Shown here: piece by piece, positions 8,607-16,649 of the stretch
Layout: each line of letters opens with the position of its first letter
Numbering within the stretch: position 1 is the first letter of the stretch
From: Bacteroidaceae bacterium
GTDB lineage: Bacteria; Bacteroidota; Bacteroidia; Bacteroidales; Bacteroidaceae
DNA: 34,795 nt
Assembly (NCBI GenBank): GCA_017465905.1
Contig: JAFTVE010000024.1
Span: forward strand, 1-34,795
Direction: 5' to 3'
Made by a program: the position numbers and the translations under genes
Notes under the pieces: model-generated
Told to the model about the DNA's origin: nothing
The model's database searches: none
Seen by the model: the letters and a program-made list of their open reading frames with translations, nothing else

Positions 8607-10247
8607 TTACTCGCTGCTTGCCCGAGCTTTGAATATGGGCGCTGGACGCTGTGACATGCTATCGTAGCCAAACCAATAGCCATCTCCGTCAGCACCATCG
8701 GGCAGGAAACACATGCGCAAGGTTTCATTGAAGGTACCATAAAGCACTGTCCATGAAGCAGGAGGTTGCAAGCGTCCTGTAAGCACACGCTCGGCAGGAC
8801 GTTTCTTGAGCGACTGACCAGCCTCTATCCACGCCACTGTTGCCTCGGTTGTGTAATCTGGGTAGTATTCCTTACAGAAGAGGTAAAGTAACTCGCCACG
8901 GCGTTCAAGGCTCATGGGTTGGTCTATGTAGTTATGCCTGGTGAGATAGTCAAGGAAACGGTGAAGGAAGTCATCCTCATTCAAAATTAATCGACGCGTG
9001 ATATCTTGCCAAGCTGAAGTATTGTAAAACGCATCAAGCAGGCGCGACAATCGGCGAGCCTCTTGGAGCTGAGCACTACTGATGGCATCGGTCTCAAGCA
9101 CCTCGTAGGGGGGCATAGGTGAATAGCGCAAACCAAGCAGCGAGGCATCGCGACGCATGGCTGTCCCTGGGAGAAACTTCAACGACTCGAGCTGTATCTC
9201 GCCAGCTCCATACTCTGCCAAGGTGCGTATATCCTCATAAATTTGAGGCAACGTATAGAGCGGCAATCCAGCAATGAGGTCAGCATGCGTAACGAGATTA
9301 GGCAATGAGCAGAGAAAACGGAGCCCGTCCAACGCTTGCGACAGCGTCCCTTTGCGCTGGCTCGCCACGAGCACCTCTTGGCGCAGACTCTGGATACCAG
9401 CTTCGAGGTGAAGTAGCCCCTCGGGCAATGTCGTCAACACCTCACGCACAGAAGAAGGCAACAGAGCTGGATGAATCTCCAAATGGAAACGCAGGTGAGG
9501 ATGAAACTCGGTAAAGAGTTGCAACAGCGCTATCGCACGTTGCGGATTATAATTGAAAGTACGGTCAAGGACACGCACATCACGTATACCATGTTCACGA
9601 ATGCGGATAAGCCGAGCACGAATGACATCGATAGAGAGCGTGCGCACAGGGTCGCCCATTCCACTTACGCAGAAAGCACAGGAATTGAAGCACCCACGGG
9701 TAGTCTCAATCTGCACGAAGGGCTTTTCCCATACAAACAGGGAGCTCTCTTCCGGCGACTTCAGCGAATCGAAATGCGTCACGCGGGCAAGCCCTCCCTG
9801 ATGGTATACCCCATTATGCATGTAACATACTCCCGGAATACTCCCCCATGCCTCACGACAGTTCCATACGTTGAGCCAACGAGCAAAACTCTCCTCTCCC
9901 TCGCCAGAGAAAACGGCATCGACCTCAGCATGCCGACGCAAATAATCCTCATTGTCGCCCAGAAACTCGGGTCCACCAAGAATCACGGTCAACTGAGGCA
10001 TTAGTGCCTTTAGGCGAGAGACAATCTCCAGCAAGCGTTCATGTGTGAAAAGCCAAGCCGTAGCAGCTACAACATCGGGGCGATAGGCATAGATGGAATC
10101 GACCGTAGCTCCAAGCACCTCACTCGTGGTAGTCCACACCACGCTCCACTCCACATCCGTGCGTTCCATCACTTGGGCATGCAGCGCAGGCAATGCCAAT
10201 GAGCTATGAGCATACGAGCAGTTGAGATCTATCCAAAGAAGTTTCAT
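8607..10247 (-). CDS. B12-binding domain radical SAM protein (DUF4080 type)
   Basis: A cytosolic radical SAM enzyme of 546 residues. Residues 1-130 look like a cobalamin-binding Rossmann domain (LLWIDLNCSYAHSSLALPAL, then VILGGPEFLGDNEDYLRR), although the classic DxHxxG cobalamin His motif is not evident. The 4Fe-4S cluster motif CFNSCAFC places Cys186, Cys190 and Cys193. The TIM-barrel follows, with HLEAGIQSL and DLIAGLPLYT. The C-terminal part from about 370 (SPMPPYEVLETDAISSAQ and onward) fits the DUF4080 extension found on many Bacteroidales and Clostridia proteins. The reaction is unknown. It is not the sulfatase maturase, which lacks the B12-like domain and has extra cysteine clusters. 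It lies 30 bp after rmuC and 51 bp before the beta-helix lipoprotein gene. Confidence 0.9.
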   Translation of the reverse strand: MKLLWIDLNCSYAHSSLALPALHAQVMERTDVEWSVVWTTTSEVLGATVDSIYAYRPDVVAATAWLFTHERLLEIVSRLKALMPQLTVILGGPEFLGDNEDYLRRHAEVDAVFSGEGEESFARWLNVWNCREAWGSIPGVCYMHNGVYHQGGLARVTHFDSLKSPEESSLFVWEKPFVQIETTRGCFNSCAFCVSGMGDPVRTLSIDVIRARLIRIREHGIRDVRVLDRTFNYNPQRAIALLQLFTEFHPHLRFHLEIHPALLPSSVREVLTTLPEGLLHLEAGIQSLRQEVLVASQRKGTLSQALDGLRFLCSLPNLVTHADLIAGLPLYTLPQIYEDIRTLAEYGAGEIQLESLKFLPGTAMRRDASLLGLRYSPMPPYEVLETDAISSAQLQEARRLSRLLDAFYNTSAWQDITRRLILNEDDFLHRFLDYLTRHNYIDQPMSLERRGELLYLFCKEYYPDYTTEATVAWIEAGQSLKKRPAERVLTGRLQPPASWTVLYGTFNETLRMCFLPDGADGDGYWFGYDSMSQRPAPIFKARASSE

Positions 10248-10277
10248 ATCGGATCAGCAAGTCATCATTAGTTTGCC

Positions 10278-11588
10278 CTACTCTTCGGCCAGTTCATCGT
10301 CCAATGCCAAGATATCGCGAGAGTGGTCGGCAGGGAGTTCCTGTACCTGACGAAGCTTGCGTTCAATAGCTCGAGTACGCTTACCTATCACTTCATCGAG
10401 CTGCGAGCCTGCGGTCTCCAGATTCTTCTGCACCTTCTCGAGCATGCCGCCAAACTTACTAAACTCGGTCTTCACGGCAGCAAGCACCGTCCACACCTCG
10501 CTTGAGCGTTTTTCGATGGCAAGTGTACGGAAGCCCATCTGCAGACTATTGAGGATAGCGCCCAGCGTAGTGGGGCCTGTGACTATGACACGGAACTCAC
10601 GCTGAAGTTGCTCTACCAATGCTGTACGGCGGATTATCTCGGCATAGATGCTCTCAAAGGGGAGGAACATGATACCAAAGTCTGTCGTATAGGGAGGGCT
10701 GAGGTATTTGTCGCGTATGTCGCGAGCCATCTTCTTGACAATCTGTTCCAACTGATGCGAGGTGAGAGTAATGCGGTCCACATCGCCAGCCTCGTAAGCA
10801 TCCATATACTGCTCGTAAGCATCCTTGGGAAACTTGGCGTCAATGGGCAGGTATACACAGTCTATTCCATCGTCCTTGCCTGGGAGCTTCACAGCAAACT
10901 CAACAAACTCGGTACCCTTACGCTTTGTCTTCACATTGGCCTCGTATTGCTCGGGGCTGAGCATCTGCTCCAAAAGGGCAGCCAGCTGCACCTCTCCGAA
11001 GGTTCCGCGGGTCTTCACATTAGTAAGTACGCGCTTGAGTCCGCCCACATCTCGGGCAAGAGTCTTCATCTCACCGAGTCCCTGCTGTACGTTTTCAAGT
11101 TGGGTACGTACAAGCTCAAACGACTGTCCGATACGTTCGTTCAAGGTCTTCTGCAACTTCTCCTCCACCATAAGGCGCATGTCATCGAGGCGCTTCTCCG
11201 TAGTGCGAATCAGCTGCTCCTGCTGGCGAGTCATAGCCTCCAGTTTCTCACGCTGCAGTTCGTTAGTAGTAAGAAGGTTTCTGTTGAGGGTTTCCTGCAG
11301 CTGCTGCAGCTGTAGCATCTGGTTACCCACAATATCCTTACGCAAATCCTCTATCTTTGCATTCAACTCCATACGATTGGCCTGCATCTGCTCATGTGTG
11401 GTGCGGGTGAGTTCTTCACGCACGGTCTGCAACATACGATTATACTCGGCCAGCTGCTCAGCGACAAAGCGCTGCAGCTGCTCGGAATCTTGTGTACGTC
11501 TACGGCCAAGCTGCATCACCATAACAAAAGTAGCTACGAGCAACAGAGCGACAAGAGCCAACAGAATGATTATAACAAGCGATTCCAT
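10278..11588 (-). CDS. rmuC: DNA recombination protein RmuC
   Basis: A 436-residue RmuC family protein, which by family knowledge limits inversions or recombination at short repeats. An N-terminal membrane anchor (residues 4-26, SLVIIILLALVALLLVATFV) is followed by a long Gln/Glu/Leu coiled coil (about 30-160). The RmuC core at about 165-400 is a predicted PD-(D/E)XK-like nuclease fold, with GTFGEVQLAALLEQML, LPIDAKFPKDAYE and GPTTLGAILNSLQMGFRTLAIEKRS. The acidic C-terminus is poorly conserved. It starts 8 bp after the helicase stop and is clearly co-transcribed. Its presence beside so many short inverted repeats elsewhere in the window is suggestive but not evidence of a link. Confidence 0.95.
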   Translation of the reverse strand: MESLVIIILLALVALLLVATFVMVMQLGRRRTQDSEQLQRFVAEQLAEYNRMLQTVREELTRTTHEQMQANRMELNAKIEDLRKDIVGNQMLQLQQLQETLNRNLLTTNELQREKLEAMTRQQEQLIRTTEKRLDDMRLMVEEKLQKTLNERIGQSFELVRTQLENVQQGLGEMKTLARDVGGLKRVLTNVKTRGTFGEVQLAALLEQMLSPEQYEANVKTKRKGTEFVEFAVKLPGKDDGIDCVYLPIDAKFPKDAYEQYMDAYEAGDVDRITLTSHQLEQIVKKMARDIRDKYLSPPYTTDFGIMFLPFESIYAEIIRRTALVEQLQREFRVIVTGPTTLGAILNSLQMGFRTLAIEKRSSEVWTVLAAVKTEFSKFGGMLEKVQKNLETAGSQLDEVIGKRTRAIERKLRQVQELPADHSRDILALDDELAEE

Positions 11589-11596
11589 GAGCGATC

Positions 11597-12937
11597 CTAT
11601 TTGGCGATATCAATACGGGTTTTAACCCCCTTTATCTTTTCGTTACCCACAAGTGCCAGCAACTGTTTGACCTTGCCACGTCGCACCGTCACGTAGGCAT
11701 AATAATCGTGCACATCAATGTTGCCGACGTCCTCACGGCTCAGCCCACCCTTCTTGTAGAAGAATCCGGCAATGTCCACCTTATTGATTTTGTCCTTCTT
11801 GCCACGCCCAACATAGAGCGTCGTCCACTGCGGAGGTTGCGGACGTCCCGGGCGTTCGGGCAATTCAAAGTCTTCCACCTCATCGGCGACATATTCGGGC
11901 ACATGCTCCTCGGCGTGCAAGATGAGGTATGCATTGCCTTGCGCATCCCAACGGGCCGTACGGCCGGTACGGTGAATATAAGCATCTTCGCCTGCAGGCA
12001 TGTGATAGTGGACGATATGGTGCACCTCCGGGATATCCAATCCGCGAGCTGCAAGGTCGGTACTGACGAGAACATTACAACTGCCATTGCGGAACTTATA
12101 GAGAGCCCTCTCTCTGGCCTCCTGCTCCATGCCTCCATGATAGACTTCGTAGGAAAGCTTCTGCTCACGGAGATAACCACCTACCCTGTCGACCGATTCA
12201 CGATGGTTGCAGAACACGATAGACTGCCCAGCATCAAGCGTACACAACAGTTTGTAGAGAGTATGCAGCTTATCCTTACTCTCAGAATGCACCATATAGG
12301 TATGCACCCTCTTCTGCTGCTCATTCTCTGCGATATAGTTGAGCTTTACCGGACGTCGTATACCTGTAAATGCAGGTACCTCCTCAAGGTCTGTTGCCGA
12401 TGTCAAGTAGCGTTCACGCACTGCAGGCAACTTCTCGATAACCTCTTGCATCTCGGCTTGAAAGCCCAGCTCCAAGCACTTGTCAAACTCATCAATAATG
12501 AGCATACTTACGGTACGGGCATCAATATTCCCCTTAGTCAAATGGTCGTTCACGCGTCCGGGTGTACCTATTATAATAGATGGGCATAACCCCTTCATGG
12601 TACGATGCTCGTCCATTGCAGGGCGACCTCCGTAGACACTCATCGCCTTCCACGGCAACGCCATGGTGCGGAGTACGGTATCAATTTGAAGTGCCAGTTC
12701 GCGTGAGGGAACTATCACCAAGGCTTGCACGCCCTCTTGCCCCATACGCAAGCGTTCAATGAGCGGCAACAGATAGGCCAGCGTCTTTCCCGTACCAGTC
12801 GGCGAGAGCAGTATCACATCACTTGCATCGCGACAAGTCAAAAGAGCAGCCTCCTGCATCGGCGTAAGGCTCTCGATGGAGAGTCGCGCCAAGGCGTGCT
12901 GCTGATATTCGTTGAGTTGAAGATGAGTCATTGTCAA
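11597..12937 (-). CDS. DEAD-box RNA helicase with DbpA-like RNA-binding domain
   Basis: An ATP-dependent RNA helicase of 446 residues. The helicase motifs appear in order: SPTGTGKT (I), PSRELALQ (Ia), GTPGR (Ib), DEFD (II, in place of DEAD), TSAT (III), VFCNHRES (IV), STDLAARGLDIP (V) and HRTGRTAR (VI). After about residue 365, a domain beginning TTLYVGRGKKDKINKVDIAGF and ending in KGVKTRIDI fits the DbpA RNA-binding fold. By family knowledge this suggests a role in large ribosomal subunit assembly, but 23S hairpin-92 specificity is an inference. The DEFD variant is common in the Bacteroidetes members I know. It sits 14 bp after the aldo/keto reductase and 8 bp before rmuC. Confidence 0.93.
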   Translation of the reverse strand: MTMTHLQLNEYQQHALARLSIESLTPMQEAALLTCRDASDVILLSPTGTGKTLAYLLPLIERLRMGQEGVQALVIVPSRELALQIDTVLRTMALPWKAMSVYGGRPAMDEHRTMKGLCPSIIIGTPGRVNDHLTKGNIDARTVSMLIIDEFDKCLELGFQAEMQEVIEKLPAVRERYLTSATDLEEVPAFTGIRRPVKLNYIAENEQQKRVHTYMVHSESKDKLHTLYKLLCTLDAGQSIVFCNHRESVDRVGGYLREQKLSYEVYHGGMEQEARERALYKFRNGSCNVLVSTDLAARGLDIPEVHHIVHYHMPAGEDAYIHRTGRTARWDAQGNAYLILHAEEHVPEYVADEVEDFELPERPGRPQPPQWTTLYVGRGKKDKINKVDIAGFFYKKGGLSREDVGNIDVHDYYAYVTVRRGKVKQLLALVGNEKIKGVKTRIDIAK

Positions 12938-12951
12938 TATCTGATAATAGC

Positions 12952-13947
12952 TTATGCTAATATGGCATCTATTTCAGCCAATTCTTCGGCCGTAAAGGCG
13001 ATGTTCTCACGGGCATGGAGGTTCTTCTGCAGCTGCTCTACCGAGCTGGCTCCAATGATGACCGAGGTGACGCGTTCATCGCGCAGCAGCCATGCCAATG
13101 CCATCTCTGCCAGTGTTTGACCACGGCGTATAGCCACCTCATTGAGTGAGCGCAAACGGCCGATAAGCTCGTTGGTAAGAGCTTCAGGACGAAGGAAGTT
13201 GCTCTGAGTCATGCGAGAGCCTTCGGGAATACCCTGGAGGTAGCGGTCGGTAAGGAGCCCCTGAGCCAAAGGAGAGAAGGCGATGAATCCAGTGCCGTTC
13301 TGATGTGCCTGGGGAATGATTACCTCCTCGGGCTGACGTGTGAGCATATTATAACGTCCTTGATAAAGGATGCAATGAACGTCGTGTGCCTCAAGATAGG
13401 CATATGCCTTGCGTGCCACCTCCTCGGGATACTTGGACAGACCTACGTAGAGCGCCTTGCCCGAGCGGACGATATCGACCAATGCCTGCATCGTCTCTTC
13501 GAGCGGAGTATTAGGATCATGACGATGGGTATAGTAGATGTCCACGTAGTCGAGATTCATACGGCGCAGGCTTTGGTCAAGACTGGCCACAAGACTCTTG
13601 CGTGAGCCCCAGTCGCCATAGGGTCCCGCCCACATGGGATGTCCTGCCTTGGTAGCGATGAACATCTCGTCGCGATGGGTGTGCATGGAGCACTTCATGT
13701 ATCGGCCAAAACGCTCCTCGGCTGCTCCATTGGGAGGACCGTAGTTGTTGGCCAGGTCGAAATGGCAGATGCCATGGTCGAAGGCATAGTGCAGGATATC
13801 GAGTCCGCGAGCCTCGTCGTGATGCTCGCCGAAGTTATGCCAGAAGCCAAGAGAAATCTCGGGCAACAGGACTCCACTCTTACCGCAACGGCGGTAACCC
13901 ATGTTGTCGTAGCGAGAGGGACTGGGAACGTAAGTATTGTTTTCCAT
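12952..13947 (-). CDS. Aldo/keto reductase, YghZ/MgrA type
   Basis: An NADPH-dependent aldo/keto reductase of 331 residues, close to the YghZ (L-glyceraldehyde 3-phosphate reductase) group of AKR14-like proteins and to potassium-channel beta-subunit relatives. The catalytic tetrad can be placed as Asp64, Tyr69 (in LANNYGPPNGAAEERFG), Lys100 (in FIATKAG) and His141 (in YYTHRHDP). The cofactor-binding end IIGASSVEQLQKNL is typical. Early motifs YRRCGKSGVLLPEISLG and WHNFGEHHD match YghZ-type proteins. The likely role is detoxifying reactive aldehydes such as methylglyoxal, which is inferred from the family. It is first in the six-gene leftward cluster ending at 6086. Confidence 0.92.
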   Translation of the reverse strand: MENNTYVPSPSRYDNMGYRRCGKSGVLLPEISLGFWHNFGEHHDEARGLDILHYAFDHGICHFDLANNYGPPNGAAEERFGRYMKCSMHTHRDEMFIATKAGHPMWAGPYGDWGSRKSLVASLDQSLRRMNLDYVDIYYTHRHDPNTPLEETMQALVDIVRSGKALYVGLSKYPEEVARKAYAYLEAHDVHCILYQGRYNMLTRQPEEVIIPQAHQNGTGFIAFSPLAQGLLTDRYLQGIPEGSRMTQSNFLRPEALTNELIGRLRSLNEVAIRRGQTLAEMALAWLLRDERVTSVIIGASSVEQLQKNLHARENIAFTAEELAEIDAILA

Positions 13948-13982
13948 AACGAAAGAAATAAATGCAATATTATTAAACTCTA

Positions 13983-13990
13983 CAAAGATA
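13983..13990 (-). promoter_or_regulatory. Candidate -7 box for the six-gene leftward cluster
   Basis: Reads TATCTTTG on the minus strand, 36 bp before the aldo/keto reductase start, fitting TAnnTTTG. No good -33 box is visible upstream. A second TATCTTTG on the same strand lies at 14067-14074 and is an alternative. Confidence 0.45.
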
Positions 13991-14148
13991 CGAAGAAACG
14001 AGCGAGAAATATGAAGTTCACTTCAATATTTTTCACAGCGAGTACACTATATCTTCGCGGTTACCGCAAAGATACGAATTTTCTCCTCTTCACAATGCCT
14101 TCTTGTAGTTTTTTGCAATCTTCTAAGTGATTTTCGAATTATTCTACT

Positions 14149-14156
14149 TATTTTTG
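14149..14156 (+). promoter_or_regulatory. Candidate -7 box for the S46 peptidase
   Basis: TATTTTTG, 64 bp before the ATG at 14221, fits TAnnTTTG. The upstream box is not convincing. The intergenic stretch 13948-14220 otherwise holds only the opposing promoter candidates. Confidence 0.4.
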
Positions 14157-14220
14157 CAACTTATTTTTCAGACAAGATATTCCTGAACAGTATTGATATT
14201 CACATAAACTTTATTAAAAG

Positions 14221-16380
14221 ATGAAAAGACTAAGACTCTATGTAATGTTAGCGTTTGCCTGTACGCTCTTCGGTGCCCGGGCCGACGAAGGTATGTGGCT
14301 ACTCCAGATGATGGAGGAGCAGTATCTGGTAGACCAGATGAAACGCCAAGGCCTGCAGCTTGAGGGCACCGACCTCTACAACCCTGCCGGTTCATCAATC
14401 AAGGATGCCATCGGTATCTTCGGTGGTGGATGCACGGGCGAGATTGTCTCTCCCGAGGGACTCATCCTTACCAACCACCACTGCGGCTATGGTGCCATAC
14501 AGCAGCATAGCTCCGTGGAGCACGATTACCTCACCAATGGTTTTTGGGCTATGAGCCGTGCCGAGGAGTTGCCCACTCCCGGACTCGAGTTCACCTTTGT
14601 AGAGAAGATTGTTGACGTCACCGAAAAGGTGAACGCACTCATCGCGAGCGACAGCATCACCGAGGCCGAAGCACTATCCTACCAATTCCTTGGCGAGATG
14701 GCCAGCGAGGAGCTCAAGGCCAGTGAGTATGACGGCAAGCCCGGTATCGAGGCACTCATACGCCCCTTCTATGCCGGCAACCGCTACTACCTGTTCTTCC
14801 TGAAGGTATACTCCGATGTGCGCATGGTAGCCGCTCCCCCCTCATCGGTAGGTAAGTTTGGTGGCGAGACCGACAACTGGATGTGGCCGCGCCACACAGG
14901 CGACTTCTCCATGTTCCGCATCTATGCTGATGCCGAAGGCAACCCTGCACTCTATAGCAAGGACAACGTACCCCTGAAGACTCCCAAGCACCTGAGCGTC
15001 TCAATCAAGGGATTGAGCGAGGGCGACTACGCCATGGTGATGGGCTTCCCCGGGAGCACACAGCGATTCCTCACACGCAGCGAGATACAGCATCGCATGG
15101 ATTGCCAGAACACACCGCGCATCCAGGTTCGCGAGGCTCGCCAGGAGGTTCTGAAGAAGGAGATGGCCGCCAGCGACAAGGTGCGCATACAGTATGCAGG
15201 CAAGTATGCCAGCAGCAGCAACTATTGGAAGAACTCCATTGGTATGAACAAGGCCATTGTTGACAACAAGGTACGCGAGGCCAAGACCGAGCAGGAAGCA
15301 CGCTTCGCTCGCTTTGCAGCCGAGAAGGGCAACAACGACTATGCTACCGTAGTGGCAAAGATTGATGAGTTCATGACCAAGACATCGGCCGACGCATATC
15401 TCCGCATGGCCTTCACCGAGACCTTCATGATGGGCATAGAGTTCGGCGCTCCCTACCGCGTGATGGACAGCCTCAAGGTGGCTGTGAAATCAAAGAACAA
15501 GGAGGCCATCGCCAAGTGGAGCGACGAGCTGTGCAAGTCGTATGCCCAAGTACATAACAAGGACTACGACCACGAGGTAGACCGCAAGGTTGCCAAGGCC
15601 CTCTTTGCCCTCTATAAGGAGATGAACATTGAGTTGCCAGCCTTCTATGAAACCATCGAGAAGGACTACAAGGGCAACATCGACCACTACATCGACGACA
15701 TGTACGACAACTCCATTACCTCCAACGAGAAGAACCTGGAGAAGTTCCTCAAGAAGCCTTCAGCAAAGGCTATCGACAAAGACCTCGCTACAGCTTTCTC
15801 ACGTTGCAAATGGGAGATGTATACCCGCATCAATGCCGCCACCGCAGCTACCCGCGATGAGCTGCAGCTGCTCCACAAGACCTACGTCCGTGGACTTTGC
15901 GAGATGTATGCCCCCACCCCCAAAGCACCCGACGCCAACTTCACACTGCGCCTCACCTACGGCACCGTGAAGCCCTATAGCCCCAAGAACGGTGTCAACT
16001 ACGACTACTACACCACACTCGAGGGCGTGATGGAGAAGGAAGATGCCACCAACCCCGAGTTTGTAGTGCCCGAGAAGCTGAAGCAGCTGTATGCAGCCAA
16101 GGACTACGGACGCTATGCCCTGAGCGATGGACGCCTGCCCGTAAACTTCATCACCACCAACGACATCACCGGCGGTAATAGCGGTAGCCCCGTGATGAAT
16201 GCCTATGGCGAACTCATCGGTGCAGCCTTCGACGGCAACTGGGAGTCACTGAGTGGCGACATCAACTTCGACAACGACAAGCAGCGCTGTATCGTGGTGG
16301 ACATCCGCTACGTGCTCTTCATCCTCGAGAAGCTTGGTGGCTGCAGACACCTTGTAGATGAGATGACAATTGTGGAATAA
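14221..16380 (+). CDS. S46 dipeptidyl-peptidase, DPP7-like specificity
   Basis: A periplasmic serine peptidase of 719 residues that removes dipeptides from peptide N-termini, feeding amino-acid catabolism. The signal peptide ends ...LFGARA before DEGMW. The catalytic triad can be placed as His86 or His87 (in TNHHCG), Asp228 (in RHTGDFS) and Ser654 (in GGNSGSP). The residue 18 positions after the catalytic Ser is Gly672 (AAFDGNWE). In this family Gly at this place (position 673 in DPP11 numbering) marks DPP7, which prefers hydrophobic P1 residues, whereas Arg or Ser marks the acidic-specific DPP11. The helical cap occupies roughly residues 300-560. The length matches the family (about 700-720). 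A hairpin terminator follows at 16453, so the gene looks monocistronic. Confidence 0.95.
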   Translation: MKRLRLYVMLAFACTLFGARADEGMWLLQMMEEQYLVDQMKRQGLQLEGTDLYNPAGSSIKDAIGIFGGGCTGEIVSPEGLILTNHHCGYGAIQQHSSVEHDYLTNGFWAMSRAEELPTPGLEFTFVEKIVDVTEKVNALIASDSITEAEALSYQFLGEMASEELKASEYDGKPGIEALIRPFYAGNRYYLFFLKVYSDVRMVAAPPSSVGKFGGETDNWMWPRHTGDFSMFRIYADAEGNPALYSKDNVPLKTPKHLSVSIKGLSEGDYAMVMGFPGSTQRFLTRSEIQHRMDCQNTPRIQVREARQEVLKKEMAASDKVRIQYAGKYASSSNYWKNSIGMNKAIVDNKVREAKTEQEARFARFAAEKGNNDYATVVAKIDEFMTKTSADAYLRMAFTETFMMGIEFGAPYRVMDSLKVAVKSKNKEAIAKWSDELCKSYAQVHNKDYDHEVDRKVAKALFALYKEMNIELPAFYETIEKDYKGNIDHYIDDMYDNSITSNEKNLEKFLKKPSAKAIDKDLATAFSRCKWEMYTRINAATAATRDELQLLHKTYVRGLCEMYAPTPKAPDANFTLRLTYGTVKPYSPKNGVNYDYYTTLEGVMEKEDATNPEFVVPEKLKQLYAAKDYGRYALSDGRLPVNFITTNDITGGNSGSPVMNAYGELIGAAFDGNWESLSGDINFDNDKQRCIVVDIRYVLFILEKLGGCRHLVDEMTIVE

Positions 16381-16452
16381 GCAATCTCCAGAAGGAATGA
16401 AATAAAAGTCAGCCTTGAAAAAATCCCAACAAGGCTAAAGAAAGATTTATTC

Positions 16453-16491
16453 AGAGGCCGTCTAACAAGTTCGCTTAGTCGGCCTCTTTAT
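16453..16491 (+). terminator. Terminator-like hairpin after the S46 peptidase
   Basis: AGAGGCCG at 16453-16460 pairs with CGGCCTCT at 16480-16487. The stem is extended inside by CTAA/TTAG after one mismatch, and a short T/A-rich tail follows. It lies 73 bp after the stop codon. Confidence 0.7.
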
Positions 16492-16613
16492 TGTCTGTCA
16501 ACTGCAGATTTCAAAAGAAGCGCCAACAACTTTCACACAACATATAAGTGTAAAAAACACAACTAATCATCACAAATCACGCATTTTTCTTTTCGTAATA
16601 GCTAATATTTTTA

Positions 16614-16621
16614 TACCTTTG
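16614..16621 (+). promoter_or_regulatory. Candidate promoter of the glycogen operon
   Basis: TACCTTTG fits the -7 consensus and lies 28 bp before the synthase ATG. A weak upstream box (TTTC at 16591-16594) is 19 bp away. Confidence 0.6.
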
Positions 16622-16649
16622 TGGCTTAATAATTGAAAGTGATAATTGA

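Noticed and set aside
8607-10247. Radical SAM gene as the maturase for the Ser-type sulfatase
   Set aside because: It has a B12-binding-like N-terminal domain and a DUF4080 tail and lacks the extra cysteine clusters of anSME, so it is a different family.
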